Source of the DNA: Chryseobacterium sp. Leaf404
GTDB taxonomy: Bacteria > Bacteroidota > Bacteroidia > Flavobacteriales > Weeksellaceae
DNA length: 64,000 nucleotides
Reading direction: 5' to 3'
NCBI RefSeq assembly: GCF_001424145.1
Contig: NZ_LMQM01000010.1
Coordinates: forward strand, 613,038-677,037
The position numbers and the translations under genes are program-made. The notes under the pieces were generated by a model. It did no database searches and was not told the DNA's origin. It saw nothing but the letters and a program-made list of their open reading frames with translations. Numbering within the stretch: the first letter of the stretch is position 1; every line of letters begins with the position of its first letter. Below, in pieces: positions 10,610-18,259 of the stretch.

Positions 10610-12055
10610 TTAAATTTTAATCGCTTTTCTGGAAATTACTTTTGATGATTCTGTAGTTATTTTAATGATGTAAATTCCTTTTTGAAGACCGGAAGTATCG
10701 ATACTTTTTGCGGCTTTACTCTGAATGATCAGCCGTCCACTTTGATCGTACAATTCTGCCGATTCGATTTTTTCTTTTGACTCTAATTTTAATTCATTTT
10801 TAAAAGGGTTGTTAAAAACTATACTCTTGTCTATTGGTAGATTTGCATTTACAGATAATGTGGATTGGCTTATAATATACCTTGAAATTTTATTATCATA
10901 AAAAACGTATAGGAAATTATCTTTAATTATCGGATGAAAAGTATCATTAACAGTACTTTCCTGTAAAATATGATGAAGATTTCCGTTAATTACAACTGGA
11001 TTCCCCGAACTTGTATAACCTCTCATTCCTATTTTTGTCAGCGCAGTGTTATTCGTTGTATCGAAAGAAGCTGAATATAAGAATATATAGTTTTCAAACA
11101 AGAGTGGTTTATTTTCTGCACTGCTGTACAAATCTCCGTTGAAGGTGTATGAATCGGCGTAATTTACTTTACCATTTATACCAAAAGTAGCATCAGCAAT
11201 GCCTGACGAATTAGTTTTTGTTAACTGGCCGTCTGTTCCGTTTTTAAAATTATGGATAAATGATGCAGTATTTTGAGAAATCACAGCAGTTCCACAGTGT
11301 AATACCGGATTGGAGAGTGTGTTTGAAAGTTCTGCATAGCCATTCTGCCCAAATGACAAATCCAGATTTCCTGTGTTAAAATTAATCTTTCTCACAGAAG
11401 TCTGCCCTCCCTGAGTGTTAACAGCTTCATACAAAAAATCATTGTCGTAATAAAAAAGTTCTCCAAAAATTGTGCTTGTGTTTTCTAAAGTCGTGAGAAG
11501 AGTTTGAACTCCATTATTTCCGAAAGCAGCGTCTGGAAAACCTGTTGAATTATATTTACTGATACTCTGTTGATTTCTTGAAATAATTTTTCCGTCTGCC
11601 AAAACTATTTTATAGTGATGGTACGGTGTTGTAAGGGAAGAATTTATATTTCCGAATCCTGCATCTAACTGTCCGTCAGAAAGATACTTCACCCCTGAAT
11701 TCAAATAAAATTTAAAAGGATCACAGTAAAAGCTGTCTGAAAAATAGATTGAATTCAAGACATTTACTTCTCCATTGTTACCGAAAGTGGAATCTGGAGT
11801 TCCGTTACTATTTAGCCTGAAAAATTTTCTACCGATAAAATTATTGGAACTGTCGTGGATTTCCTTATTCAAAAATAATTTGTTGTCTTGAAATGTGGGC
11901 GTGTTATAAGCAGACAATTGTGACATCGAATTGGTCTTTGTGCCAACCTCTACTACACCATTATTTCCAAAACTTAAGTCTTTCGTAAAAGTAATTTGAG
12001 AATAACAGAAAGACAAACTGCAGGCGAATACTGCCACGGATATTTTCTTCATCAT
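10610..12055 (-). CDS. T9SS-sorted surface protein with delta-60-type repeats
   Basis: A 481-residue secreted protein with signal peptide MMKKISVAVFACSLSFCYSQ. At least five copies of a repeat core resembling delta-60 repeats (G-x-D-x-x-FG-x-NG) are visible: GTPDSTFGNNG, GQLDAGFGN, GFPDAAFGNNG, GNLDLSFGQNG and GIADATFGING. This pattern predicts a beta-propeller-like fold. The last 75 residues, with IVFNNPFKNELKL, ELYDQSGRLI and LQKGIYIIKI, form a type A C-terminal sorting domain that directs export by the type IX system. The function is unknown. No T9SS machinery gene is in the window. Confidence 0.8.
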   Translation of the reverse strand: MMKKISVAVFACSLSFCYSQITFTKDLSFGNNGVVEVGTKTNSMSQLSAYNTPTFQDNKLFLNKEIHDSSNNFIGRKFFRLNSNGTPDSTFGNNGEVNVLNSIYFSDSFYCDPFKFYLNSGVKYLSDGQLDAGFGNINSSLTTPYHHYKIVLADGKIISRNQQSISKYNSTGFPDAAFGNNGVQTLLTTLENTSTIFGELFYYDNDFLYEAVNTQGGQTSVRKINFNTGNLDLSFGQNGYAELSNTLSNPVLHCGTAVISQNTASFIHNFKNGTDGQLTKTNSSGIADATFGINGKVNYADSYTFNGDLYSSAENKPLLFENYIFLYSASFDTTNNTALTKIGMRGYTSSGNPVVINGNLHHILQESTVNDTFHPIIKDNFLYVFYDNKISRYIISQSTLSVNANLPIDKSIVFNNPFKNELKLESKEKIESAELYDQSGRLIIQSKAAKSIDTSGLQKGIYIIKITTESSKVISRKAIKI

Positions 12056-12076
12056 TTATGTGTGTTTAATTATTTC

Positions 12077-12084
12077 CAAAAATA
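12077..12084 (-). promoter_or_regulatory. possible -7 box for the T9SS cargo gene
   Basis: On the minus strand the eight bases read TATTTTTG, an exact match to TAnnTTTG, 22 bases upstream of the ATG at 12055. A TTTC lies 22 bases further upstream, which is a looser spacing than in the other cases. The match is short and could occur by chance in AT-rich DNA. Confidence 0.3.
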
Positions 12085-12099
12085 ATATTTTTTCTCACA

Positions 12100-12140
12100 T
12101 AAAAATGAAAAGAGCAGACTTTTTTTAAATCTGCTCTTAA
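12100..12140 (-). terminator. Rho-independent terminator of lysS
   Basis: AAGAGCAGA (12110-12118) pairs with TCTGCTCTT (12130-12138). On the minus strand the hairpin is followed by a T-rich tract (TTTCATTTTT). It lies just after the lysS stop. Confidence 0.75.
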
Positions 12141-12161
12141 TTATTAATATTTTAAATGGTT

Positions 12162-13862
12162 TTAAACCAACTTCATCCACACATTTTCATCCACTTTCTC
12201 AACCTTCACAAGGTTTCCTTTCGTTAAAGTCTTAGAAGCCTTATCCCATTTTTTTCCGGATAACTGACTTCTTTCTTTTACTTCAGCTAAAGAAAATGCC
12301 TCTTCCTGAGAATTTAAAATCTGCAGAATTACTTTTTCATCTTCTCCCAATTCGATTTGAGGAACCGTTTTTTCAGGTCTCATCTGCGGGAAGAACAATA
12401 CTTCCTGAATCGATGGGTTATTTGTAAGGAACATAATCAGTCTGTCCATTCCGATGCCCAAACCTGAAGTTGGCGGCATTCCGTATTCCAAAGCTCTGAG
12501 GAAGTCTTCATCGATAAATCCTGTTGCTTCATCGTCACCTTTTTCGGCTAATTTTAACTGCTCTTCGAAACGTTCTCTCTGATCAATCGGGTCATTTAAT
12601 TCTGAATAAGCGTTGGCGATTTCTTTTCCGCAAACCATTAATTCAAAACGTTCTGTCAAACCTTCTTTGCTTCTGTGTTTTTTGGTTAACGGTGACATTT
12701 CAATCGGGTAATCGGTAATGAAAGTCGGCTGGATAAAGTTTCCTTCACATTTCTCCCCAAAAATTTCGTCAATTAATTTTCCTTTTCCCATCGTTTCGTT
12801 CACTTCAATTCCGATAGATTTAGCGAAATCGAACAATTCCTGCTCAGTTTTCCCGGTGATATCAAAACCTGTATATTTCTGAATCGCTTCTGTCATAGAA
12901 ACTCTTGGGTAAGGCGCTTTCCAGCTGATTTGATGCTCACCGAAGGTTGATTCTGAAGAACCGTTCACAGAAGTCGCACAGAATTCCAGCAATTTCTCTG
13001 TAAAATCCATCATCCAGTTGTAGTCTTTGTAGGCTACATAAATTTCCATTGCTGTAAATTCCGGGTTATGGGTTCTGTCCATCCCTTCGTTTCTGAAGTT
13101 TTTTGAGAATTCGTAAACACCGTCAAAACCACCAACGATCAGTCTTTTCAGATACAATTCGTTGGCAATTCTTAAGTATAATGGAATATCCAAAGCATTG
13201 TGATGCGTTATAAACGGTCTCGCCGCCGCTCCACCTGGAATCGACTGTAAAATCGGAGTTTCAACCTCAAAATATCCTGCATCGTTGAAGAAAGTTCTCA
13301 TTGCATTGAACAGTTTTGTTCTTTTTACGAAAATTTCTTTCACCTGAGGATTTACCGTTAAGTCAACGTAACGCTGTCTGTATCTCAATTCCGCATCATT
13401 GAAAGCATCGTGTACGACACCATTTTCGTCGGTTTTCGCAATGGGTAAGGGACGTAATGATTTGGTAAGCAAAGTAAAATTCTTCACCAAAACCGTCATT
13501 TCACCAACCTGAGTGGTAAATAAATCACCCTCAATACCGATAATATCACCAATGTCTAAAAGATGTTTGTAAACATCGTTGTATAAAGATTTGTCTTCTC
13601 CCGTACAGATTTCGTCACGGTTGAAGTATACCTGAATTTTCCCTGTAGAATCCTGCAATTCAGCAAAAGAAGCCTTCCCCTGAATACGGCGAGACATCAG
13701 TCTGCCCGCAATCTTCACCTGTTTACTTTCAGAAAAATTCTGTTTTATAGATTCTGTAGTATCTGTAACCGTGTATTCTTCTGCCGGGAATGCGTTGATT
13801 CCCAATTCAACAAGCTTAGTCAGCTTTTCTCTTCTAATGATTTCCTGTTCTGATAATTGCAT
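12162..13862 (-). CDS. lysS: lysyl-tRNA synthetase, class II
   Basis: Charges tRNA-Lys with lysine. The 566-residue protein has an N-terminal OB-fold (IAGRLMSRRIQGKASFAEL), then the class II catalytic core with FVKRTKLFNAMRTFFNDAGY and VETPILQSIPGGAAARPF. Motif 2 is FRNEGMDRTHNPEFTAMEIY and motif 3 is GLGIGMDRLIMFL. After motif 3 there is an extension of about 65 residues, beginning QIELGEDEKVILQIL, which is absent from E. coli LysRS and may be a small winged-helix-like tail. The start MQLSEQEIIRREKL matches the family. It is monocistronic with its own promoter and terminator. Confidence 0.97.
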   Translation of the reverse strand: MQLSEQEIIRREKLTKLVELGINAFPAEEYTVTDTTESIKQNFSESKQVKIAGRLMSRRIQGKASFAELQDSTGKIQVYFNRDEICTGEDKSLYNDVYKHLLDIGDIIGIEGDLFTTQVGEMTVLVKNFTLLTKSLRPLPIAKTDENGVVHDAFNDAELRYRQRYVDLTVNPQVKEIFVKRTKLFNAMRTFFNDAGYFEVETPILQSIPGGAAARPFITHHNALDIPLYLRIANELYLKRLIVGGFDGVYEFSKNFRNEGMDRTHNPEFTAMEIYVAYKDYNWMMDFTEKLLEFCATSVNGSSESTFGEHQISWKAPYPRVSMTEAIQKYTGFDITGKTEQELFDFAKSIGIEVNETMGKGKLIDEIFGEKCEGNFIQPTFITDYPIEMSPLTKKHRSKEGLTERFELMVCGKEIANAYSELNDPIDQRERFEEQLKLAEKGDDEATGFIDEDFLRALEYGMPPTSGLGIGMDRLIMFLTNNPSIQEVLFFPQMRPEKTVPQIELGEDEKVILQILNSQEEAFSLAEVKERSQLSGKKWDKASKTLTKGNLVKVEKVDENVWMKLV

Positions 13863-13885
13863 TATAATTCAATTTTTTCGAATTG

Positions 13886-13916
13886 CAAAAATAGTGAATT
13901 TTAAGCGTTTATGAAA
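13886..13916 (-). promoter_or_regulatory. probable lysS promoter
   Basis: On the minus strand TTTC (13916-13913), 19 bases, then TATTTTTG (13893-13886), an exact TAnnTTTG match. Transcription would start around 13880, giving a leader of roughly 17-20 bases before the lysS ATG at 13862. Confidence 0.45.
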
Positions 13917-14072
13917 CTGGAAATTTGTTTTAACCACAAATCGTAGATTAGAAGCAGTCAAAAGTCACAAAAGTTTTATATTGGATTGAAGATGTGATGG
14001 TTTTCGCTTTAAAGCTCAAAAAAATTAAATCATATAATTTTTGGTAAAAAATGGTGTTACCTGCTACGAAAC

Positions 14073-14154
14073 CGCAGCCCGAATTGAGTGGAGCTCTTTT
14101 TGTGAGGAGGAACGACGAGCAAAAAAGCGGGAACGGAAGGCGGAAATAGCTGCC
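14073..14154. ncRNA. possible structured RNA/repeat unit (same family as 28626-28721)
   Basis: This lies in the 351-base gap between rlmF and lysS. On the plus strand GCAGC (14074-14078) pairs with GCTGC (14149-14153). CCG (14079-14081) pairs with CGG (14141-14143), leaving an AAATA bulge on the 3' side. Inside, CTTTTT near 14095 can pair with AAAAAG near 14122. The order AGCCC, GG, CTTTTT, loop, AAAAAG, GGAA, GCGG, AGCT is the same as in the second unit at 28626. It resembles the dispersed Flavo-1 class of flavobacterial RNAs, but that name is a guess from memory of the pattern. The strand is not certain. Confidence 0.45.
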
Positions 14155-14213
14155 AAAAAAAAATAGTAAATTGCTATTCGACGTAGTCAAAAGCTGCAAT
14201 AAAAAAATCACTT

Positions 14214-15137
14214 TTAAAAACTATTCCTCCTGTTTTTAGGAACAAAAGTCCACGCTAGAATACGGCTCAATTTTTGACCTTGCGCCATGTCGATTATTTT
14301 CACTTCGAGAGCGTCTACTTTCTTTAAAAGTGAATTTAATTTAAATAAATTTTCTTTTTTGGAAACCAAAGACGTAAACCACAGAATTTGAGACGAATAC
14401 AAAACACTTTCTTCAATCATTTTTGAGACAAAAGCTATTTCGCCACCTTCGCACCACAATTCAGCCTGCTGTCCGCTGAAATTGAGATTGGGCTTTTGAA
14501 CCTTGGATTTATGAAGATTTTTTGTTTTGCGAATATTACCTTTCATCGCAGAATCCATCGAATTATGGAATGGCGGATTGCACATGGTAAACGTGAATTT
14601 ATCCTGAGAATTAAGAATATTTTTAAAGATAAACTGAGAATCCTGCTGTAATTTTAACTGAATATTTTCGGAAAAATCAGTATTTTCAGCTAAAATCTTT
14701 TGGGCATTGTCTAAAGACTTCTGATCGATATCGGTTCCCAGCATTTCCCAACCATAAGATTTATGGGCAATCAGCGGATAGACCAGATTGGCTCCGGTTC
14801 CAATGTCGAGACCTCTAACAGATAACCCTGACGGAATTTCTTTTAAATTTCCTGCCAGCAAATCGGCGATGTAATGAATGTAATCGGCACGTCCGGGAAT
14901 GGGCGGACAAAGATTTCCTTCCGGAATATCCCAGTTTTTAACGTTGTAAAAATGCTCTAACAAAGCCTTGTTAAGAAATTTTACTGCTTTCGGAATACTG
15001 AAATTGATGGTTAAATTACCGTAAGAATTTTTAAAAACGTAATGTTTCAGTTCCGGCACACAGGAGACCAGTTCGTCGAAATTATAAGAATTTCTGTGAA
15101 GATTTCTTGTGTGCAGTCCTGATTTTTCGGTGGTCAT
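14214..15137 (-). CDS. rlmF: 23S rRNA (adenine(1618)-N6)-methyltransferase
   Basis: A SAM-dependent methyltransferase that modifies A1618 of 23S rRNA in the family's reference member. It has 307 residues. The SAM site is DIGTGAN (111-117), with TDID at 135-138. The catalytic motif NPPFH (187-191) is the NPPF form used by N6-adenine methyltransferases. The N-terminus, including LHTRNLHRNSYNFDELV and IPGRADYIHYIADLL, is typical of RlmF. Its ATG follows the cytochrome c stop by three bases, so it is the last gene of a three-gene operon with no obvious functional link to its partners. Confidence 0.92.
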   Translation of the reverse strand: MTTEKSGLHTRNLHRNSYNFDELVSCVPELKHYVFKNSYGNLTINFSIPKAVKFLNKALLEHFYNVKNWDIPEGNLCPPIPGRADYIHYIADLLAGNLKEIPSGLSVRGLDIGTGANLVYPLIAHKSYGWEMLGTDIDQKSLDNAQKILAENTDFSENIQLKLQQDSQFIFKNILNSQDKFTFTMCNPPFHNSMDSAMKGNIRKTKNLHKSKVQKPNLNFSGQQAELWCEGGEIAFVSKMIEESVLYSSQILWFTSLVSKKENLFKLNSLLKKVDALEVKIIDMAQGQKLSRILAWTFVPKNRRNSF

Positions 15138-15140
15138 GAA

Positions 15141-15509
15141 TTATTTTTTCTGTTTCAGAATATATTCCACCATTTTTTTGGCATCTTCTTTCGAAAACTG
15201 CGGATGAGGCTGCATCGGAACACTTCCCCACACACCGCTTCCGCCTACAATAATTTTTGATGCCAACTGCTCAATATCCTTTTCAGAATATTTTGCGGCG
15301 ATTTCTCTGTATGAAGGGCCGATCATTCTTTCATTAATGCTGTGACAAGACATACAGTCAGATGTTTCAATCATCGTCTGCCCCGAAGCTTCTGCCACAA
15401 CGGGAGTTGCCACATCTGATGAGTCGGCAGCCTGTGGTTGTATGGTCTCTTTTTTAGAACAGGAAATGGCAAGTAAGCTCACCAATCCTGTTACCAATAG
15501 TTTTTTCAT
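15141..15509 (-). CDS. c-type cytochrome lipoprotein
   Basis: A 122-residue small haem protein. A lipoprotein signal ends at Cys17 (LAISCSKK). A flexible Ala/Ser/Pro linker follows, then one haem site CMSCH at 52-56. The sequence GGSGVWGSVPMQPHP near residue 90 supplies the axial Met in the layout of the c551/c552 class. It probably shuttles electrons in the periplasm, anchored to a membrane, but the partner oxidase or reductase is not known. Its start codon overlaps the stop of the preceding small lipoprotein by one base (TAATG), so translation is coupled. Confidence 0.85.
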   Translation of the reverse strand: MKKLLVTGLVSLLAISCSKKETIQPQAADSSDVATPVVAEASGQTMIETSDCMSCHSINERMIGPSYREIAAKYSEKDIEQLASKIIVGGSGVWGSVPMQPHPQFSKEDAKKMVEYILKQKK

Positions 15510-15721
15510 TACTTAGCTGCTGCTGTAGAGTCTGTTTTTACAGGTGCAGCCATTGCTGCGGGAGCCGGTGTAGAATCTTTTTTAGTAGAATCTGCCTGTA
15601 TAGTCTGCACTTCAGGTTCTTCAAGCATCGTGTTGCTGTCCTGTAAAGAATGGTCTGCCTTTTTTGAGCAGCTTGCCAATACTAAACCTCCGATAAATGC
15701 GATTGCAATTAGTTTTTTCAT
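15509..15721 (-). CDS. small Lys/Asp/Thr/Ala-rich lipoprotein of unknown function
   Basis: A 70-residue protein with a lipoprotein signal (MKKLIAIAFIGGLVLASCSK, Cys18). The mature part is low-complexity and disordered (KKADHSLQDS, DSTKKDSTPAPAAMAAP, TDSTAAAK). I do not recognise a domain. It is first in the operon with cytochrome c and rlmF and overlaps the cytochrome by one base. It may be a linker or partner for the cytochrome, but this is inference from position only. Confidence 0.65.
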   Translation of the reverse strand: MKKLIAIAFIGGLVLASCSKKADHSLQDSNTMLEEPEVQTIQADSTKKDSTPAPAAMAAPVKTDSTAAAK

Positions 15722-15792
15722 ATTTTTCTATTTAATTTTCAAATTTTTCAGTGAAAACGATTACCTGTTTTATGGTTTATTATTTTCGGTCA

Positions 15793-15800
15793 CAAAAATA
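15793..15800 (-). promoter_or_regulatory. possible -7 box of the lipoprotein-cytochrome c-rlmF operon
   Basis: On the minus strand the eight bases read TATTTTTG, an exact TAnnTTTG match, 71 bases upstream of the ATG at 15721. No convincing -33 partner was found at 19 bases. Confidence 0.3.
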
Positions 15801-15924
15801 TAAAAATAAAATTTCAAACTGTAGATTTAAGACGATTTTAAATCCTGTTTAGACTGATTTTGCAGAAATTGAAGATAAATCTCAGCTTTTAAGTTTTTTT
15901 TGCTGCAGATATTGAAAAAAATTC

Positions 15925-15932
15925 TACATTTG
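15925..15932 (+). promoter_or_regulatory. -7 box of the trp operon promoter
   Basis: TACATTTG is an exact TAnnTTTG match. A TTTG lies upstream at 15899-15902 with 22 bases between. The box ends only four bases before the leader-peptide ATG at 15937, so the transcript start expected six to eight bases after the box falls on or next to that ATG. Confidence 0.5.
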
Positions 15933-15936
15933 TCAC

Positions 15937-16014
15937 ATGATTAATTCAGTTAACAGAAATTGGTGGTGGCATTCAAACTCTTCGTCGGGTCTGAAGCTAT
16001 TGTCCTTTTGTTAA
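15937..16014 (+). CDS. trpL: trp operon leader peptide
   Basis: A 25-codon open frame, ATG to TAA. It begins M-I-N-S-V-N-R-N, continues with three consecutive Trp codons (TGG TGG TGG, 15961-15969) and His, and ends L-L-S-F-C. Trp is the rarest residue, so three in a row in a short frame just before trpE is diagnostic of a ribosome-sensing attenuator peptide. Trp shortage would stall the ribosome at 15961-15969. The frame was called by eye because it is too short for ordinary gene callers. Confidence 0.85.
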   Translation: MINSVNRNWWWHSNSSSGLKLLSFC

Positions 16015-16079
16015 TCTACAGCCGGAATTTATAGAAAAATATACAGAGACTTTGACGATTTGCGTTGAAGTCTTTTTTT
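15983..16079 (+). promoter_or_regulatory. trp attenuator: antiterminator and terminator hairpins
   Basis: The terminator is AGACTTTGACG (16047-16057), loop ATTTG, then CGTTGAAGTCT (16063-16073), an 11-pair stem with two G-U pairs that runs into a stretch of seven T. The 5' arm can instead pair with CGTCGGGTCT (15983-15992) inside the leader frame, forming about ten pairs with one bulged base. The two folds exclude each other. A ribosome stalled on the Trp codons (15961-15969) leaves 15983-15992 free, so the antiterminator forms and trpE is transcribed. A ribosome that reaches the stop at 16012 covers that arm and the terminator forms. Confidence 0.85.
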
Positions 16080-16107
16080 ATGTCTAAATCTCAAAAAAAT
16101 AAAAAGA

Positions 16108-17523
16108 ATGTCTGATTCTATTATAAAAATTAAAACAAAATCCAGAAAAATACTGGGCGACTTGCATACCCCGATGAATATTTATCTTCAAATCAGAGAT
16201 AAATTCAGGGATACGATTCTTCTGGAAAGTTCGGATTCTAAAAATATTGACCACAATTTTTCATTCATCGCTATCAACGCAATTGCCGGAATTGAAATTA
16301 AAAACCTGGATGAATTTGAGGTAAAATTCCCCAATAAAAGTCCTGTGAAGAAGTCTTTAGAAAACAAAAATATTCCTGAACTGCTGAATGATTTTTCTAA
16401 AAGTTTTCAGTGTGAAAAAACGCATGATAAAATTGAAGAAACGGCACAATCTCTTTTTGGATACACCAGCTTTGAAGCGGTGCAGTTTTTTGAAGATGTA
16501 AAATTCAAACCTCAAAGCAGAGAAGTTGAAATCCCGATTCTGCGTTACAGACTGTATCAGTACGTGATCGCCATTAATCATTTTAACGATGAGATGCATT
16601 TGATTGAAAACCAGATTTACGGTGTAAAATCTGAATTCAGAATGCTGGAAGATTTAATAAAAAATAAAAATGCTGTCGTTTATCCATTTGAAAAAATGGC
16701 TGAAGAAACTTCCAATATCACAGATGAAGAATATTTAGAACTGGTAAATAAAGCTCAGAAACACTGTATGCGCGGCGACGTTTTTCAGTTGGTTTTGAGC
16801 AGAAGATTTGAGCAGAAATTCCAGGGAGACGAATTCAATGTTTATCGTGCTTTGCGAAATATTAATCCATCACCTTATCTTTTCTATTTTGATTATGGAA
16901 ATTACAAACTTTTCGGATCAAGCCCTGAAAGTCAGTTAATTATCAAAGACAACAAAGCAATTATACATCCCATTGCAGGAACTTTTAAAAGAACAGGTGA
17001 TCTGGAAACGGATTTACAGTCGATTGAATCACTGAAAAACGATCCTAAAGAAAATGCCGAGCACACCATGTTGGTTGATTTGGCAAGAAATGATTTAGGA
17101 AAATTAGGTAAAAATATAACCGTTACGAAACTGAAAGAAATTCATCTATTTTCGCACGTTATTCATATGGTAAGTGAGGTGACAGCAGATTTAGAGGAGA
17201 TGACCAATCCTTTTGAAATGGTTGCTACGACCTTTCCACAGGGAACTTTGAGCGGAGCACCAAAACATAAAGCACTACAGTTAATCAACGAATACGAAAA
17301 AGATTCCCGCGGATATTATGGCGGCTGCATCGGAATGGTTGGTTTGAACGGCGAATGCAATCAGGCGATTATGATCCGTACTTTTCTGAGTAAAAACAAC
17401 ACTTTATTTTATCAGGCAGGAGCAGGTTTGGTAGCAAAATCAGTTCCCAAAAACGAATTGGAAGAAGTTAATAATAAGTTGAATGCTTTGAAAAGAGCGG
17501 TGGAAAGAGCGGAAAAACTTTAA
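16108..17523 (+). CDS. trpE: anthranilate synthase component I
   Basis: Makes anthranilate from chorismate, using ammonia supplied by the glutamine amidotransferase TrpG. It has 471 residues. The chorismate-binding domain contains GDVFQLVLSRRFEQKF, GSSPESQLI, HPIAGTFKRTGDLE, LVDLARNDLGK, FPQGTLSGAPKHKA and QAGAGLVAKS. No amidotransferase domain is fused to it. The start at 16108 lies 35 bases after the attenuator hairpin. Another ATG at 16080 is in a different frame. It is the first structural gene of the trp operon. Confidence 0.95.
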   Translation: MSDSIIKIKTKSRKILGDLHTPMNIYLQIRDKFRDTILLESSDSKNIDHNFSFIAINAIAGIEIKNLDEFEVKFPNKSPVKKSLENKNIPELLNDFSKSFQCEKTHDKIEETAQSLFGYTSFEAVQFFEDVKFKPQSREVEIPILRYRLYQYVIAINHFNDEMHLIENQIYGVKSEFRMLEDLIKNKNAVVYPFEKMAEETSNITDEEYLELVNKAQKHCMRGDVFQLVLSRRFEQKFQGDEFNVYRALRNINPSPYLFYFDYGNYKLFGSSPESQLIIKDNKAIIHPIAGTFKRTGDLETDLQSIESLKNDPKENAEHTMLVDLARNDLGKLGKNITVTKLKEIHLFSHVIHMVSEVTADLEEMTNPFEMVATTFPQGTLSGAPKHKALQLINEYEKDSRGYYGGCIGMVGLNGECNQAIMIRTFLSKNNTLFYQAGAGLVAKSVPKNELEEVNNKLNALKRAVERAEKL

Positions 17524-17590
17524 AAATTTGAAATTAGATGTTTGAAAATTTGATATTATCAGAGATCATATTAACAAAACAATACACGAA

Positions 17591-18184
17591 ATGAATTCAA
17601 AAAACATAAATCATCATTCTAAGACTCTCGTCTTTGATAACTACGACAGTTTCACTTACAATTTAGTTCAAATAATAGAAAGAGTTTTAAATCAAAAAGT
17701 TGACGTTTTCAGAAACGACCAAATTTCGCTTGAAGAAATCAACAAATATGATAAAATTATCCTTTCTCCAGGTCCCGGAATTCCCGAAGAGGCAGGAATC
17801 TTATTGGATTTAATTAAAAGATATGCTCCTACAAAAAGTATTCTTGGAGTTTGCCTCGGGCAGCAGGCAATTGCTGAAGCTTTTGGCGGAAATTTAATCA
17901 ATCTCAGTGAAATTTATCATGGCGTTGCCACAGAAGCGATTCAAACCAGCGAACATAAACTTTTCAAAGATTTACCAAACACTTTGGAAGTCGGCAGATA
18001 TCACAGTTGGGCAGTAAACCCGGAAAATTTCCCCGAAGAATTGGAAATTACGAGTACCGACAGCAAAGGAATGATTATGAGTTTGAAGCACAAAACTTAT
18101 GACGTTCACGGCGTTCAATATCACCCTGAAAGTATTTTGACGCCTGATGGTGAGATGATTATCAGGAATTTTTTATTGGGTTAA
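17591..18184 (+). CDS. trpG: anthranilate synthase component II (glutamine amidotransferase)
   Basis: Releases ammonia from glutamine for TrpE. The 197-residue class I amidotransferase has FDNYDSFTYNLVQ near the start, LSPGPGIPEEAG, the nucleophile elbow GVCLGQQ (Cys88) and the His-Glu pair in VQYHPES near the end. Placement between trpE and trpD argues for TrpG. In some bacteria the same protein also serves p-aminobenzoate synthesis, which cannot be excluded here. The trpE-trpG gap of 67 bases contains short TTTGAAA-like heptads. Confidence 0.93.
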   Translation: MNSKNINHHSKTLVFDNYDSFTYNLVQIIERVLNQKVDVFRNDQISLEEINKYDKIILSPGPGIPEEAGILLDLIKRYAPTKSILGVCLGQQAIAEAFGGNLINLSEIYHGVATEAIQTSEHKLFKDLPNTLEVGRYHSWAVNPENFPEELEITSTDSKGMIMSLKHKTYDVHGVQYHPESILTPDGEMIIRNFLLG

Positions 18185-18259
18185 CAGGTTTTGGAGTGAA
18201 GTTAATAGAAAAAACGAACTATAAAAACCAAGAACCCAATACTAACAACAATTACAATT

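Noticed and set aside
13948..14211. Open frame of 87 codons in the rlmF-lysS gap, minus strand
   Set aside because: It is hydrophobic and Cys/Phe-rich in a non-coding way, lies across the structured unit, and has no family features. The DNA is better explained as an RNA-like repeat.
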